Below, piece after piece: positions 17,378 through 26,700 of a stretch of DNA of 59,405 nt (the stretch's first letter is position 1; every line of letters begins with the position of its first letter). The stretch is taken from the NCBI RefSeq assembly GCF_900102615.1, contig NZ_FMYV01000001.1, forward strand, positions 1 through 59,405, in the 5' to 3' direction. Made by a program: the position numbers and the translations under genes. The DNA is from Geotoga petraea (GTDB lineage Bacteria; Thermotogota; Thermotogae; Petrotogales; Petrotogaceae). Below the pieces are notes generated by a model. That model was given only the letters and a program-made list of their open reading frames with translations, had not been told where the DNA came from and searched no databases.

Positions 17378-17491
17378 TTAAAATACCCTCATATCTAAAA
17401 CTAATTTAGAGTGTTTGCTGTATAGTTCTTCTTGTGCACTTTTGTAATTTAATGCTTTTCTCATTTTTTTATTTCTCAATCTTTTAAACAT
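17378..17491 (-). CDS. 37-residue basic small protein
   Basis: ATG at 17491 with a full AGGAGGT ribosome site, stop TAA at 17378-17380. The N-terminal half is very basic (MFKRLRNKKMRKALNYKSAQ); the rest is mixed (EELYSKHSKLVLDMRVF). It has no signal peptide and no recognised family. It could bind nucleic acid or membranes, or be a secreted peptide precursor. Together with the acidic 25-mer downstream it makes a basic/acidic pair on one short transcript. Confidence 0.6.
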   Translation of the reverse strand: MFKRLRNKKMRKALNYKSAQEELYSKHSKLVLDMRVF

Positions 17492-17563
17492 ATCAATACC
17501 TCCTAAATTTACGATTTTTTTATTTCAATAAAATCGGTATAAAAGAACATTTATCATTATCAA

Positions 17564-17599
17564 TGTTATTATAAATCTTCAAGTCCACCTGATGTCAAC
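17564..17599 (-). promoter_or_regulatory. possible internal promoter for the 37- and 25-residue ORFs
   Basis: On the minus strand TTGACA (17594-17599) is followed after 19 bp by TATAAT; TTATAA at 18 bp is an alternative. The spacing is long, so it is only a candidate. It would give a transcript of about 300 nt covering the two better small ORFs and ending at 17253. Confidence 0.4.
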
Positions 17600-17604
17600 A
17601 GCAT
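17569..17604 (-). CDS. 11-codon mini-ORF with a strong ribosome site
   Basis: ATG at 17604 is preceded by AAAAAAGGAGGTTT, a near-perfect Shine-Dalgarno; the peptide is MLLTSGGLEDL, stop TAA at 17569-17571. It starts inside the 3-prime end of the 25-codon ORF at 17595-17672. It could be a leader or coupling ORF. The coding case rests only on the ribosome site. Confidence 0.3.
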   Translation of the reverse strand: MLLTSGGLEDL

Positions 17605-17672
17605 AAACCTCCTTTTTTATGTAAATATTTCATTAAAGATTGGGTGCACTCCACTACGTTTCTTGTAACCAT
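17595..17672 (-). CDS. 25-residue cysteine-containing small ORF
   Basis: ATG at 17672, stop TGA at 17595-17597. The peptide begins MVTRNVVECTQSLMKYLHKK and ends GGLCC, with three cysteines, two of them C-terminal. The ribosome site is weak (AGTGAAA). It overlaps the start of the 11-codon ORF. The evidence for translation is poor, but it heads a run of tiny same-strand ORFs that ends at a strong terminator. Confidence 0.25.
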   Translation of the reverse strand: MVTRNVVECTQSLMKYLHKKGGLCC

Positions 17673-17755
17673 TTTCACTATATTTTTATAATCATCTTTA
17701 GTCTACTTTTAAATTATTTGATTATTATTCAGAATTATAAAAAAATATCAAAAAA

Positions 17756-17778
17756 AGAGACCTTTTAAAAAGGCCTCT
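17756..17778 (-). terminator. terminator of the acetyltransferase gene
   Basis: On the minus strand AGAGGCCTTTT pairs with AAAAGGTCTCT (one G-T pair), followed by TTTTTTT. Confidence 0.85.
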
Positions 17779-17843
17779 TAGTAAATAATCTGTTTTTTCA
17801 ATAATCTCTATTATTTTTTACACTCATATAAAAAACCCTTGTT

Positions 17844-18332
17844 CTACTTTTTGTATCTCATTTCAATATAGGCTTCTTTAAACCCCATTTTTTTATAAAC
17901 CTTTCTTGCTCTTTTATTGTCAAAGTCTACATGAAGAGCAATGTCTCCTTCACTTTTGTTAATCATAAGATCAAGTAGTTTTTTCCCTAATCCTTTTTTT
18001 CTATATTTTTTATCTAAAGCAATGTAAACAAGAATATTTTCTGGGATATATCCTTCCATATTTGTATTGTTTATTACTGCAACACCAACAAGAGCATTAT
18101 TTTCATTGAGAATAATACCGATAATACCGCTTAAAAACTTCTCTTTTCCTAACACGTATTCAAGAGCTTTTAAAATGTATTCTTTATCATCATTGTATTT
18201 TCCCAAATGTAAAAATAAAAAATCAACTATTTCTGTTTTGGAAACATTTATTTTTTCAAGGTCTTTCTCAGTGTCTACAAGAAAAAATCTGTAGTCTTTT
18301 TCTTCGTGGGTATGTTTAGTTTTGAACTTCAT
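17844..18332 (-). CDS. GNAT-family N-acetyltransferase
   Basis: The 162-residue GNAT-fold protein has the acetyl-CoA loop in VYIALDKKYRKKGLGKKLLDLMIN (R/Q-x-x-G-x-G/A form: RKKGLG), preceded by the strand GVAVINN and followed by the VDFDNKRARKVYKKMGFKEAYIEMRYKK end that is typical of the family. It should transfer an acetyl group to an amine on a small molecule or protein; the substrate is unknown. AAGGGGGG precedes the ATG at 18332. Single gene with its own terminator. Confidence 0.85.
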   Translation of the reverse strand: MKFKTKHTHEEKDYRFFLVDTEKDLEKINVSKTEIVDFLFLHLGKYNDDKEYILKALEYVLGKEKFLSGIIGIILNENNALVGVAVINNTNMEGYIPENILVYIALDKKYRKKGLGKKLLDLMINKSEGDIALHVDFDNKRARKVYKKMGFKEAYIEMRYKK

Positions 18333-18411
18333 TTTAAACCCCCCTTAAATTTTTGTGACATATAATTATAACACGAAAAAATGTAAAATCTTTTTTAGAT
18401 GGAGGATCGAG

Positions 18412-18680
18412 GTTGGAAGATAGTGAGAATTTGTTTTACAAATTCTTGGTTGTTTGTTGATAGTTGTTAAGATTTTTCTTTTAGAAAAATCGTTGTTGGT
18501 AAAAACAGAAACAGAAGCACAACTATGTCATGTCGACTAAACGAAGTGCATGGAGACAACTCATAAGTCAATTTTGCTTTGTAAAATTTTAATCTCCTCT
18601 GAATGTTTCAGAGAAGGGGAGCGCTTTATTGGAGAGGAGTTTAGACACTTGATTTTAGAACAATTTCGAAATATAAAAAC
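18412..18680. repeat. dispersed structured repeat, copy A
   Basis: This non-coding element starts GTTGGAAGATAGTGAG, continues with TTTTTCTTTTAGAAAAATC (a hairpin) and ATGTCATGTCGACTAAAC / GAAGTGCATGGAGACAAC, then AATCTCCTCTGAATG, and ends near GAAATATAAAAA. It aligns along its length with copy C (32229 onward), and its right part with copy B. The GTCAT-CGACT-CGAAGTGCATGGA-AATCTC core resembles a structured intergenic repeat common in many bacterial genomes. In this copy the second hairpin of the right part is altered. The ORF-like frame inside is spurious. Confidence 0.75.
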
Positions 18681-18877
18681 TCAAAGTAGGTCGTTTTTTA
18701 ACCTTCGTTCAACAATAAAATTGATGTACAGCTCATATTATCCATCCGTGGATAAATTCGCATGAAAAACATCCGTGTTTTTCAACATCAATTTTTATAT
18801 TGTTTCACTCAGTAAAACTCCAATACTTTTCATTTTTATATTTCTTCATTATTTAATTCATTGTTGAAGACTTTTGC

Positions 18878-19015
18878 ATATGTCATGTCGACTAAACGAA
18901 GTGCATGGAGACAACTCATAAGTCAATTTTGCTTTGTAAAATTTTAATCTCCTCTGAATGTTTCAGAGGAGTCCCTGTGAAGCAGGGGAGGAGTTTAGGT
19001 TTTTAAACAATTTTG
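18878..19015. repeat. dispersed structured repeat, copy B (right part only)
   Basis: From TATGTCATGTCGACTAAAC onward it is nearly identical to copy A over about 90 bp. It then carries the full double hairpin CTCCTCTGAA-TG-TTTCAGAGGAG and CCCTG-TGAAG-CAGGG, followed by GAGGAGTTTAGG as in copy C. It lacks the left GTTGGAAG part. The 200 bp between A and B hold no gene that I can support. Confidence 0.75.
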
Positions 19016-19038
19016 AAATTTTTTAAAATCTTTTAAAA

Positions 19039-19080
19039 TAATAAATAGAGCCCTTCACAAAATCAAATTATTGAAAAAAT
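19039..19080. repeat. 42-bp perfect direct repeat, left copy
   Basis: TAATAAATAGAGCCCTTCAC and the following 22 bases, ending TTGAAAAAAT, recur without change at 20372-20413. The two copies flank a 1.29-kb segment holding one gene. The right copy ends exactly at the -35 box of the addBA promoter. Confidence 0.9.
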
Positions 19081-19149
19081 AGTATCTTCAATCACTTGAA
19101 AATGCTAAAAATTGCAAACTCTCAAAAATCAGCTCAGACATGCAATTTT

Positions 19150-19188
19150 TTAATTAAGGGTACCCCATTAAGGGGCACCCTTAATTAA
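19150..19188. terminator. strong GC-centred hairpin 3-prime of the calcium-motif gene
   Basis: TTAATTAAGGGT and CCCC pair with GGGG and ACCCTTAATTAA (one A/C mismatch) around an ATTA loop. It directly follows the stop of the minus-strand gene at 19200. There is no clear U-tract after the stem, so it may protect or stop the transcript, or be a recombination structure. Confidence 0.55.
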
Positions 19189-19199
19189 AAGGGAGTTAT

Positions 19200-20297
19200 T
19201 TAGGTGTATAAATCAACATGCTGAACGGTTCCAGCACCACCATGGTCTTTAAGAAAAATTCCGGTACTTTTTATGACACCTAGTGCATCGTCAATAGATC
19301 TCTTGATAGAAAATTCAGAGTCAACATTACCTAAATATATAGCACCTATGTCTTTATCTTTTAAAGAAAACAAAACGTCAGACCCATCAGAAGTTTTTGT
19401 CCATAATTTCAAATCATCAAATACGCTATCATTTTCATCAATCCAGCCATTCCCATCTTCATCGTAGTTAGATAATTCTTCAAAACCATTTCCAGTTTGA
19501 GGTCCAAATAGTTCATTACCGTCATTTATTTTACCATCAGAATTTTTGTCTAAGACTAAAAAGCCACTACCTTCATCAGCAAAAGAAATTAAATCTTTTG
19601 TCCCATCTGAATCAAGGTCAAATTCAAACTTAGTGTCTGTTAATTCTGCAGCAGTTCCATCAAAATTAACTACCAATGGATCGATTGCGTCCCCCATTCT
19701 TACGCTAAGAGTTTCTTTTTCAAACATAGCCCTTTCCATAAAAAGAGAAACATCGATGTTGATCTCTTTCCCATCAGAAGTTTTTACAATGCCTTTTGCA
19801 GAAAATTCCATTTTTTCATACTCCGACCTTTCTGTTACAGAATCGTATTCAAGTCCCCAACCATATCTTCTTGACTGTTCTTTATTTTTGGGTAGATTTT
19901 TTTGAATTTCTCCAGTTTTTTCCTTTATTTCTGCAATCTTCTTTTTCAACTCTTCCATATCTTCTATGGTTGAAAAATTGATTTTTTTACCAGTTAATTT
20001 TTCAAGCATTTGTTGTAATAGTTCAAGTTCCATCTTTTCTTTTGAATCAATCTCCATCTCCTCTAAGTCTAATTCTTCTATGTTGGCTATATCTGTCGTT
20101 TTTAAAGTTTCTCTAAGATTTTTTACTAAAGATTTTAAATCATCTCTAAGTTTTTTAAGCAAGTCATTCTTATTTTCTGTTTCTTTGGGTCTTTTCCCTT
20201 TCCAAAAAAGAAGTCTTTCTTTTTTTGATTGTTTTGACATAAAAATTCGATTCGAGTTCAATTGCATATTTGAGCTTTCTATTTTCACCGTAAACAC
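19200..20297 (-). CDS. cytosolic coiled-coil protein with calcium-binding DxDxDG repeats
   Basis: This 365-residue protein has no signal peptide. Residues 20-145 are charged and helical (KNDLLKKLRDDLKSLVKNLR, LELLQQMLEKL), a likely coiled coil. The C-terminal half has the EF-hand-like series FDLDSDGTKDLISF, LDKNSDGKINDGNELFGPQT and YDEDGNGWIDENDSVFDDLK, then LW. This domain is known from RTX/VCBS-associated proteins in several phyla, where it probably binds calcium; its function is not known to me. It is flanked by 42-bp direct repeats and repeat elements, which suggests it moved here as a unit. GGGAGGTGT precedes the start. Confidence 0.65.
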   Translation of the reverse strand: MFTVKIESSNMQLNSNRIFMSKQSKKERLLFWKGKRPKETENKNDLLKKLRDDLKSLVKNLRETLKTTDIANIEELDLEEMEIDSKEKMELELLQQMLEKLTGKKINFSTIEDMEELKKKIAEIKEKTGEIQKNLPKNKEQSRRYGWGLEYDSVTERSEYEKMEFSAKGIVKTSDGKEINIDVSLFMERAMFEKETLSVRMGDAIDPLVVNFDGTAAELTDTKFEFDLDSDGTKDLISFADEGSGFLVLDKNSDGKINDGNELFGPQTGNGFEELSNYDEDGNGWIDENDSVFDDLKLWTKTSDGSDVLFSLKDKDIGAIYLGNVDSEFSIKRSIDDALGVIKSTGIFLKDHGGAGTVQHVDLYT

Positions 20298-20371
20298 CTC
20301 CCTACTAAAATTATATCGACTAAAACAAACTACATTATTAATTTAATAGTAAAGTTTGTTATTATAACAAG

Positions 20372-20413
20372 TAATAAATAGAGCCCTTCACAAAATCAAA
20401 TTATTGAAAAAAT
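20372..20413. repeat. 42-bp perfect direct repeat, right copy
   Basis: Identical to 19039-19080. Its last T is the first base of the TTGCAA -35 element used by the AddB gene, so the left copy lacks a matching downstream -10. Confidence 0.9.
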
Positions 20414-20441
20414 TGCAACGAGAGATTTTAAAATGTATAAT
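20413..20441 (+). promoter_or_regulatory. promoter of addB-addA
   Basis: TTGCAA at 20413-20418, 17-bp spacer, TATAAT at 20436-20441. It abuts the 42-bp direct repeat. The AddB ribosome site AAAGAGGTG follows at 20462-20470. Confidence 0.75.
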
Positions 20442-20475
20442 AGTATATATAGGTATTAGTGAAAGAGGTGTAGCT

Positions 20476-23400
20476 ATGAAAAATGTAAAAGTTTTTCCAT
20501 TGAATCAACATCATTTTGAGGAAGTTGCAAATTTAATAATCCCTGAATATGAAAAAGATCCATTCAATTTTTTGTTTATTGGACCTTCTGGTTTTTATGT
20601 AAAACAAGTTGCTGATTTGGTAGCTAAAAAATTAGATAAAACAATTAATAGAGATGCTTTCAGAGTCATCAACCAGTATATAACAGAACTCTTAAAAAAT
20701 AGCGAACCAGATTCAGTTGTTTTAGAAAGGGATTTTTTGAAAGTATACATAAAAAAAGAAATAGAGGATTTAATAGAAAAAGAAAAAGGTGATTCTGAAT
20801 TTTCAGAATATTTAAAGATAATTTCTAAATCACAAAAGTCTACTGATTATATTTTGGATATATTTGAAAAAGAATGGGAAATAACCAGACTACAGAATAC
20901 TGAATCTTTGAAGTATTCTGAAAATTTTGAAGAATTTCACAATTCTTTTGACGAAGAATCTAACTTGTATAAACTATATAAAAATTTGCAAGGATCTTTG
21001 GAAGATATCTTGAATAGTAAGTTTGATGGTTCGATTACCACAGAAAAAAACTACGACCCAACGAGTGTATATAAATGGTTTGTGGAAGATTATAATATTG
21101 AGAAAAAAGACAAAAAATTAATCATATCCGGTTTTTTTGATTTAACTCCTCTAACTTCTAATGTTTTGAACAAATTATTTGAAATGTTTGAAACTGTAGA
21201 TTTTTTCGTTTTTCAAAAATTAAACGATAGGTCATTTTTCTCACTAAATGGTGTATATAATTACCTTTTAGATAATGGTTTTGAAATTTCTACAAAATCA
21301 GAAAAATTAAAAACTTCTTTTCAAAATAAGAAGTTCAGAATAATAAAGATGTCAGATAATATAGATGAGATACAAAAGATCGCTGGTATGATAAAAAAAC
21401 ATTTGATAAACAATGATTATAAACCTGAGGAAATAGGAATAGTAATTCCAGACGATTCCTATGGCTCCATATTTTCAGATTACTTTGAAGAAATAGGGAT
21501 TCCTTATAGATTCAAACAAGACATCCCTTTGTCAGAAAGCCAAATTGTGAACATATTGCTTCAACCTCTTAAAACTGTTGTAAGAGGATATGAAGTTGAA
21601 GATTTGTTGGCAATGATTGAAACAGGTTTTGGCGGAGATTCCCCGTTAACTATGGAACAAATTGAAAGCTATTTAAGGCACTTAAATCTTATTTATTCTT
21701 CTGGAAAAAGTTCTCTCAACGCCAGGAAAAAAGAGTGGATAGAAAAAATAGAAATTTTTGAAAAAGAATTAAAAGTTAATTTAAATAAATCGGACGAAAA
21801 AGAAAGAATTGAAAAACAAATAGATGAGACAGAAAAATTAAAAGAACTGTTTTTAAACCTCTTTGATATATTAAAAGAAGTTTTGAAAAACAGAAAGAGT
21901 TTTACAGTTAGTTCTTACAGAAAATTACTTGAAAAATGGTTTAAAAATGATATTTTGAAAATAAAAAGGCTTGAAGATTATTTGGATGATATGTACGAAA
22001 ACAAAATGATACATTCTGAAATAAATGCATTAAAAGCGTTTGAATCTCTTTTACTAAAAACCGAAAAATCTTTAGAAAAACTTTTGAAAAAAGAAAAGAA
22101 CATCAAAATTGAAAAATTCTATAAAATTATATCAGAGCTAACCCAAATAGAAAGCTTTAGAGATTCTGAAAACTATTCCAATACAGTTGAAATAATGAAT
22201 TTATCAGATTCAAGATTTGTATATAAAAAGAAAAAGTTCTATACAGGCTTTACTGAAGATAGTTATCCAATGATAGCAAACAATCCGTTCTTAAATTCTA
22301 TAACTAACGAAACTGGGAATATGATGAGACTAGCAGAAAAAGGATTTAGAAGGAACCTAATCATATCCATGATTTTTTCTGATGAAATTATATTTACAAA
22401 CCCTGTTGCCACATTATCGGGTCAGCAAATTCTATCTTCTCCATATGAAAAGGAGTTTATAAATCTATTTAATATAAAGCCAGAAAAAATGTATAAAAAC
22501 AGAAGAGAGATAATAAAACAGAATCCGGATGAAATTTTTTCTTACAATGAAGCAATTCTTTATTACATATTAAATGGAATTGAAATTTCAGATGAAACTT
22601 TCAAAAAGGCCAAGATGGATATAGAAAAGCTATCAAATTACAAAGTAAACAACGAATGGATATCACCTAAAAAAACATCTGTGAACAATTTATCACACAA
22701 TAGGACATCAACCTACGTTGATTGCCCTTTTAAATACTACCTTTCAAATGTGGCTAAAATATCTGGCGAAAAAGATTTTAGCGTTTTTGCAGAAGGAAAT
22801 TTAAAACATAAAATAATGGAAAAACTGTTTATAAAATATCCAGATTATACCCAAATTAAAGAGATGGAAATTGACACTGAAAAGCTAAAAAATGAAATAA
22901 AAAAGATAGCTTTTGAAGTGTGGGATCAAACAGTGTATGATGAGATATCAAGGTATGAAGCAGTCAAAACTGTTGAAATAGAAAAAATAGCTGAAGATTT
23001 GTTATTGTCTATACAAAATCACCTTGAAGAATACATAAAAATAAGAAAAAACATGGAATTGAACTATTCTCAAGTTGTTAAGACAGAAGAAGTTCTACAA
23101 GAGAAGCTTGATTTCATAAAACATAAAGGGGTTAACTTCAATACACGTATAGATAGAATAGATCTTTTAAATGGTAATTACGAGTACAGGTTGGATGAAT
23201 TTGATGATATGATGTCTGGTAGTGCTTATTCAATAATTGATTATAAAAACAAATACAACATACAGAGTGAACAACTGTTTTTGTACTACATGACTTTAAA
23301 ACAAAGTCAAGAATGGAAGAATAAATTAGAAAATAGCAGTGTTTATCTAAAATTCGTACCTTTATCAGAAGTAAAGCTAAAAGTTGGGGATAAATTTATA

Positions 23401-23709
23401 AAAATCCAAGATGATACGGTAATTTTGAAAAAACCAGGTAATTCAAAGGAATACGTGAATTTTCATATTTCTGAATTCTATAAATGGATGGATAAATTAT
23501 TGGATTACATAGAAAACTCATATTTTGTCCCAATAGCGAAAGAACCAAGAAAGATAGAAAGATTCATAATAGAAATGAAGAATAAATATGAATGTAGAGA
23601 TACAGGAGACAAATATTATGAATGTGATTTTTGTGAATTTAGAAATCTCTGTACTTCTTTAGAGTATTTAGACAATTTCAAGGTAAAACCAAAATCTTTT
23701 TATAGGTGA
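20476..23709 (+). CDS. addB: ATP-dependent helicase/nuclease AddB-like subunit
   Basis: The protein has about 1077 residues. The middle shows the helicase-like scaffold of AddB (EIGIVIPDDSYGSIFSDYFEEIGIPYRF, then LSESQIVNILLQPLKTVV). The C-terminus is a RecB-like PD-(D/E)xK nuclease (FAEGNLKHKIMEKLF, NTRIDRIDLL, SIIDYKNKY). It is framed by cysteines in VDCPFKYYL and YECDFCEFRNLC that would hold a 4Fe-4S cluster. The N-terminal P-loop position reads FIGPSGFYVKQ and lacks GK(S/T), so ATP binding here is probably lost. It processes broken DNA ends with AddA. ATG 20476 follows AAAGAGGTG. The stop overlaps the next gene's ribosome site. Confidence 0.88.
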   Translation: MKNVKVFPLNQHHFEEVANLIIPEYEKDPFNFLFIGPSGFYVKQVADLVAKKLDKTINRDAFRVINQYITELLKNSEPDSVVLERDFLKVYIKKEIEDLIEKEKGDSEFSEYLKIISKSQKSTDYILDIFEKEWEITRLQNTESLKYSENFEEFHNSFDEESNLYKLYKNLQGSLEDILNSKFDGSITTEKNYDPTSVYKWFVEDYNIEKKDKKLIISGFFDLTPLTSNVLNKLFEMFETVDFFVFQKLNDRSFFSLNGVYNYLLDNGFEISTKSEKLKTSFQNKKFRIIKMSDNIDEIQKIAGMIKKHLINNDYKPEEIGIVIPDDSYGSIFSDYFEEIGIPYRFKQDIPLSESQIVNILLQPLKTVVRGYEVEDLLAMIETGFGGDSPLTMEQIESYLRHLNLIYSSGKSSLNARKKEWIEKIEIFEKELKVNLNKSDEKERIEKQIDETEKLKELFLNLFDILKEVLKNRKSFTVSSYRKLLEKWFKNDILKIKRLEDYLDDMYENKMIHSEINALKAFESLLLKTEKSLEKLLKKEKNIKIEKFYKIISELTQIESFRDSENYSNTVEIMNLSDSRFVYKKKKFYTGFTEDSYPMIANNPFLNSITNETGNMMRLAEKGFRRNLIISMIFSDEIIFTNPVATLSGQQILSSPYEKEFINLFNIKPEKMYKNRREIIKQNPDEIFSYNEAILYYILNGIEISDETFKKAKMDIEKLSNYKVNNEWISPKKTSVNNLSHNRTSTYVDCPFKYYLSNVAKISGEKDFSVFAEGNLKHKIMEKLFIKYPDYTQIKEMEIDTEKLKNEIKKIAFEVWDQTVYDEISRYEAVKTVEIEKIAEDLLLSIQNHLEEYIKIRKNMELNYSQVVKTEEVLQEKLDFIKHKGVNFNTRIDRIDLLNGNYEYRLDEFDDMMSGSAYSIIDYKNKYNIQSEQLFLYYMTLKQSQEWKNKLENSSVYLKFVPLSEVKLKVGDKFIKIQDDTVILKKPGNSKEYVNFHISEFYKWMDKLLDYIENSYFVPIAKEPRKIERFIIEMKNKYECRDTGDKYYECDFCEFRNLCTSLEYLDNFKVKPKSFYR

Positions 23710-23714
23710 TTAAT

Positions 23715-26700
23715 ATGGATTTATTAAATGAAATACAAAAAAACCCAAATAGAAATTTTTTCATATCTGCTTCAGCTGGAACGGGAAAAACTTATACCCT
23801 TACAAAATATTATATAAGTATTTTGGAAAATAACTATCCAGACTATGACATAGTGGATAGAATAGTTGCAGTAACCTTCACCAACAAGGCTGCGGGTGAA
23901 ATGAGAGAAAGAATTATGGAAGCTGTTTACGAAAAATTAGAAGAAAACCCGCCTAAAGGCACTGTTTATGAAGAGTGGTACAACTATTGGAACAACATAA
24001 AAATAAATTTATCCAGAGCTTGGATAAAAACAATCGACAGTTTTTGTTCCAGAATATTGAGGGATAACAATATACAAATTGGGATAGACCCTAACTTTGG
24101 AATGGTATCAGAATTTAAAAAAGATAGAGAAATAGACAAAGCTATTTATTATAGCTTAAAGATTATATTGGAATTATATGAAGATAGAGAAATAGAATGG
24201 TTGAGAAGTCTTTCGGATAAAAGAAAAAACAATATAAAAAACAACATAGAATTACTAAAAAAAGAAAAGGATAAGTTTAAAAAAACCCTATTAGTAATTT
24301 TGAATGAGCTTAAACTGGATAACTTCAAAGACCTCATTAAAGAAGTTATTCAAAAATGGAGACTTGAAATGGTTAGGGTAAAAGTATTTGAAGAGCTTGA
24401 ACTTGCTGATACTGATTTATCCAATAAATACACGGATATTTTATGGTTGTTCAAAATAATTGCGAATATATCAAAAGAATATTTTGAAAGCCTAACTTTA
24501 GACAACTTTCAGTTTGATTTCAAAGGAATATTGGAAAAAACTGTTGAAGCCCTTGATAACAAATCAATAAGGGAAAAATATAAAAATAGGTTTAAATATA
24601 TAATAGTCGACGAATTTCAAGACACAAATTACTTACAAAAAGAGATATTTGAAAAATTACACCATGAAGATAATTATTTATTCTATGTTGGGGATAGAAA
24701 ACAATCTATATATAGATTCAGAGGGGCAGATGTATCTGTATTTACAACAGCAAAAAATGAATTCCAGTCTAAGAACTATTTTTACTCCTCTTTAAATACA
24801 AACAGGAGATCTGAAAAAGAGATTGTAGATTTTGCAAACGAACTATCCTCACAGGTTCTTTTTAACACAAAGAATCTCAACCAGGAAAACATAGATTACA
24901 AAATACTTGAAGATGCAGACTTTCAAAAAGACGATTTCTCATATTCAGAAGATTCCAAAGATCAAATAATAACCCCCAATATAACTGGAGAAGACGATAA
25001 AAGAATAAAGTATATTAATATAACCCCAGAAGCTAATAACAATTCTGAAAGAAAAAAATCAGAAATACAAGCCATGGTGAAAACTGTTAAAAACCTTGTT
25101 GGTAAAGAGATGACTTTCAGAAAAAGAGTAAATGGAAAAATAGTTAGAGAAATAAGAAATATTCAACCAGGAGATATAGCGATACTACTGAAACAAATGT
25201 CTGGGTATGAAGAAGAAATAAAACAAGAGTTTAACAAAAACAAAATCCCTTTCTACATAATAGGGGGTAAATCTTTTTACTATAAATCTGAGATCCAGGC
25301 TCTTTTTTCAGCTTTATCTGCAGTTCAAAACCCATTTAACGATTTTGAATTTTCAAGATATATGATGTCTTTAATAGGTGGAATGACTTTTATAGAATAC
25401 GACAAATTAACAAAATTGAGAAAAGACAAAAATAGTTTATTCGAAACATTTGAAGAGAATTTAGATGTTTTTGAAAATTCCAATAATATTTTAATAGCCT
25501 ACAAGGTTTTGAAAAAGTATAAAGATTTAAAATATTTTTTAAAGCCAACTTCTATATTGAAAGGTATAGTAAATGAAACAGAATATCTTTTGAAACTATC
25601 TGTGTTGGATGATTCGGAATCGGCAATATCCAACGTAAAAAAACTGTTGTCCGATGCAGAAAAGTATAACAATATTGCAAGTTCTTTTTCAGAACTTGTG
25701 AGACTTTTAAAAAAATCTACGGATATAGACGAAGAAGAAGCCGTGTTGGAAGACGAAACATCTAACAGTGTAAAAATAATGACCATACATAAATCAAAAG
25801 GGTTAGAATTTCCCATAGTCATTATGGGAGGGTTGTACAAGAGCCAGAAAAAGAATAAATCTTCTGAAGTGGAATTTTCTTTGCCCAATTCGGAGGGAGA
25901 AAATTACTATATTATAAACAGTATTTTTGAAGATATATTGAAGGAAACAGATGACCCATTTTTGAAGTGGTTTAAAAACAACGATTTTTTAGATCAAACG
26001 GAAAACCACAGATTGATGTACGTTGGTGTAACCAGGGCAAAAGAGATGTTTTTACCTTTGTTGGTTGATACGAAAAATGCTACCTACAACGATTTTTTTA
26101 CCAAACTCAATTACAATGGAATAGACCAAATAAACGAAGAAGATTTACAAGAAATAGACATGGAAATAAAAGATAAAACAGACAGAAAAACAGTTATGGT
26201 GCAAGAAAGCAATTTAAAGAAGTTCGAACATTTGGCTTATAAACAATATATAGCACCAACTTATCTTATAAACGAAACAAAGCCTTCAGAATCAGAATAC
26301 GCAGAAGAACAAGGACAAAAAGTAGACAAAGTGAAATTGGATAGCCTTTTTTCTGATCAAGAACTTTTGTTTAGAGGGTCTGATTTACACGCAAAACTCC
26401 AGAGTTCTTATGAGTTTCACCATTTAGAAAATTTAGTGGAGAGGGAATTACTTCCAAAAAAATTGATCAAAAATGATATGATTAAATACGCTTTCAGCCC
26501 TGAAAATAAAGTTGTTAAAAATGAGTGGAGAATAGTAAAAAACATTGAAATAAACAATAGAGACTACATGCTTTTTGGAATCCCAGATAAAGTGATAATT
26601 GACAATGGAAAAATAACTATTTTAGACTACAAATATTCTGGATTATACGATGAGGAAAAGATAAAAGATTACAAATTCCAAATATCGTTTTACTTGTATT

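Noticed and set aside
18550-18765. 71-codon ORF inside repeat copy A
   Set aside because: The frame crosses the conserved hairpins of a non-coding repeat, has no ribosome site and is not kept in copies B or C.
19273-20346. Several plus-strand ORFs opposite the calcium-motif gene
   Set aside because: Ser/Pro/Phe-rich shadow frames without ribosome sites.
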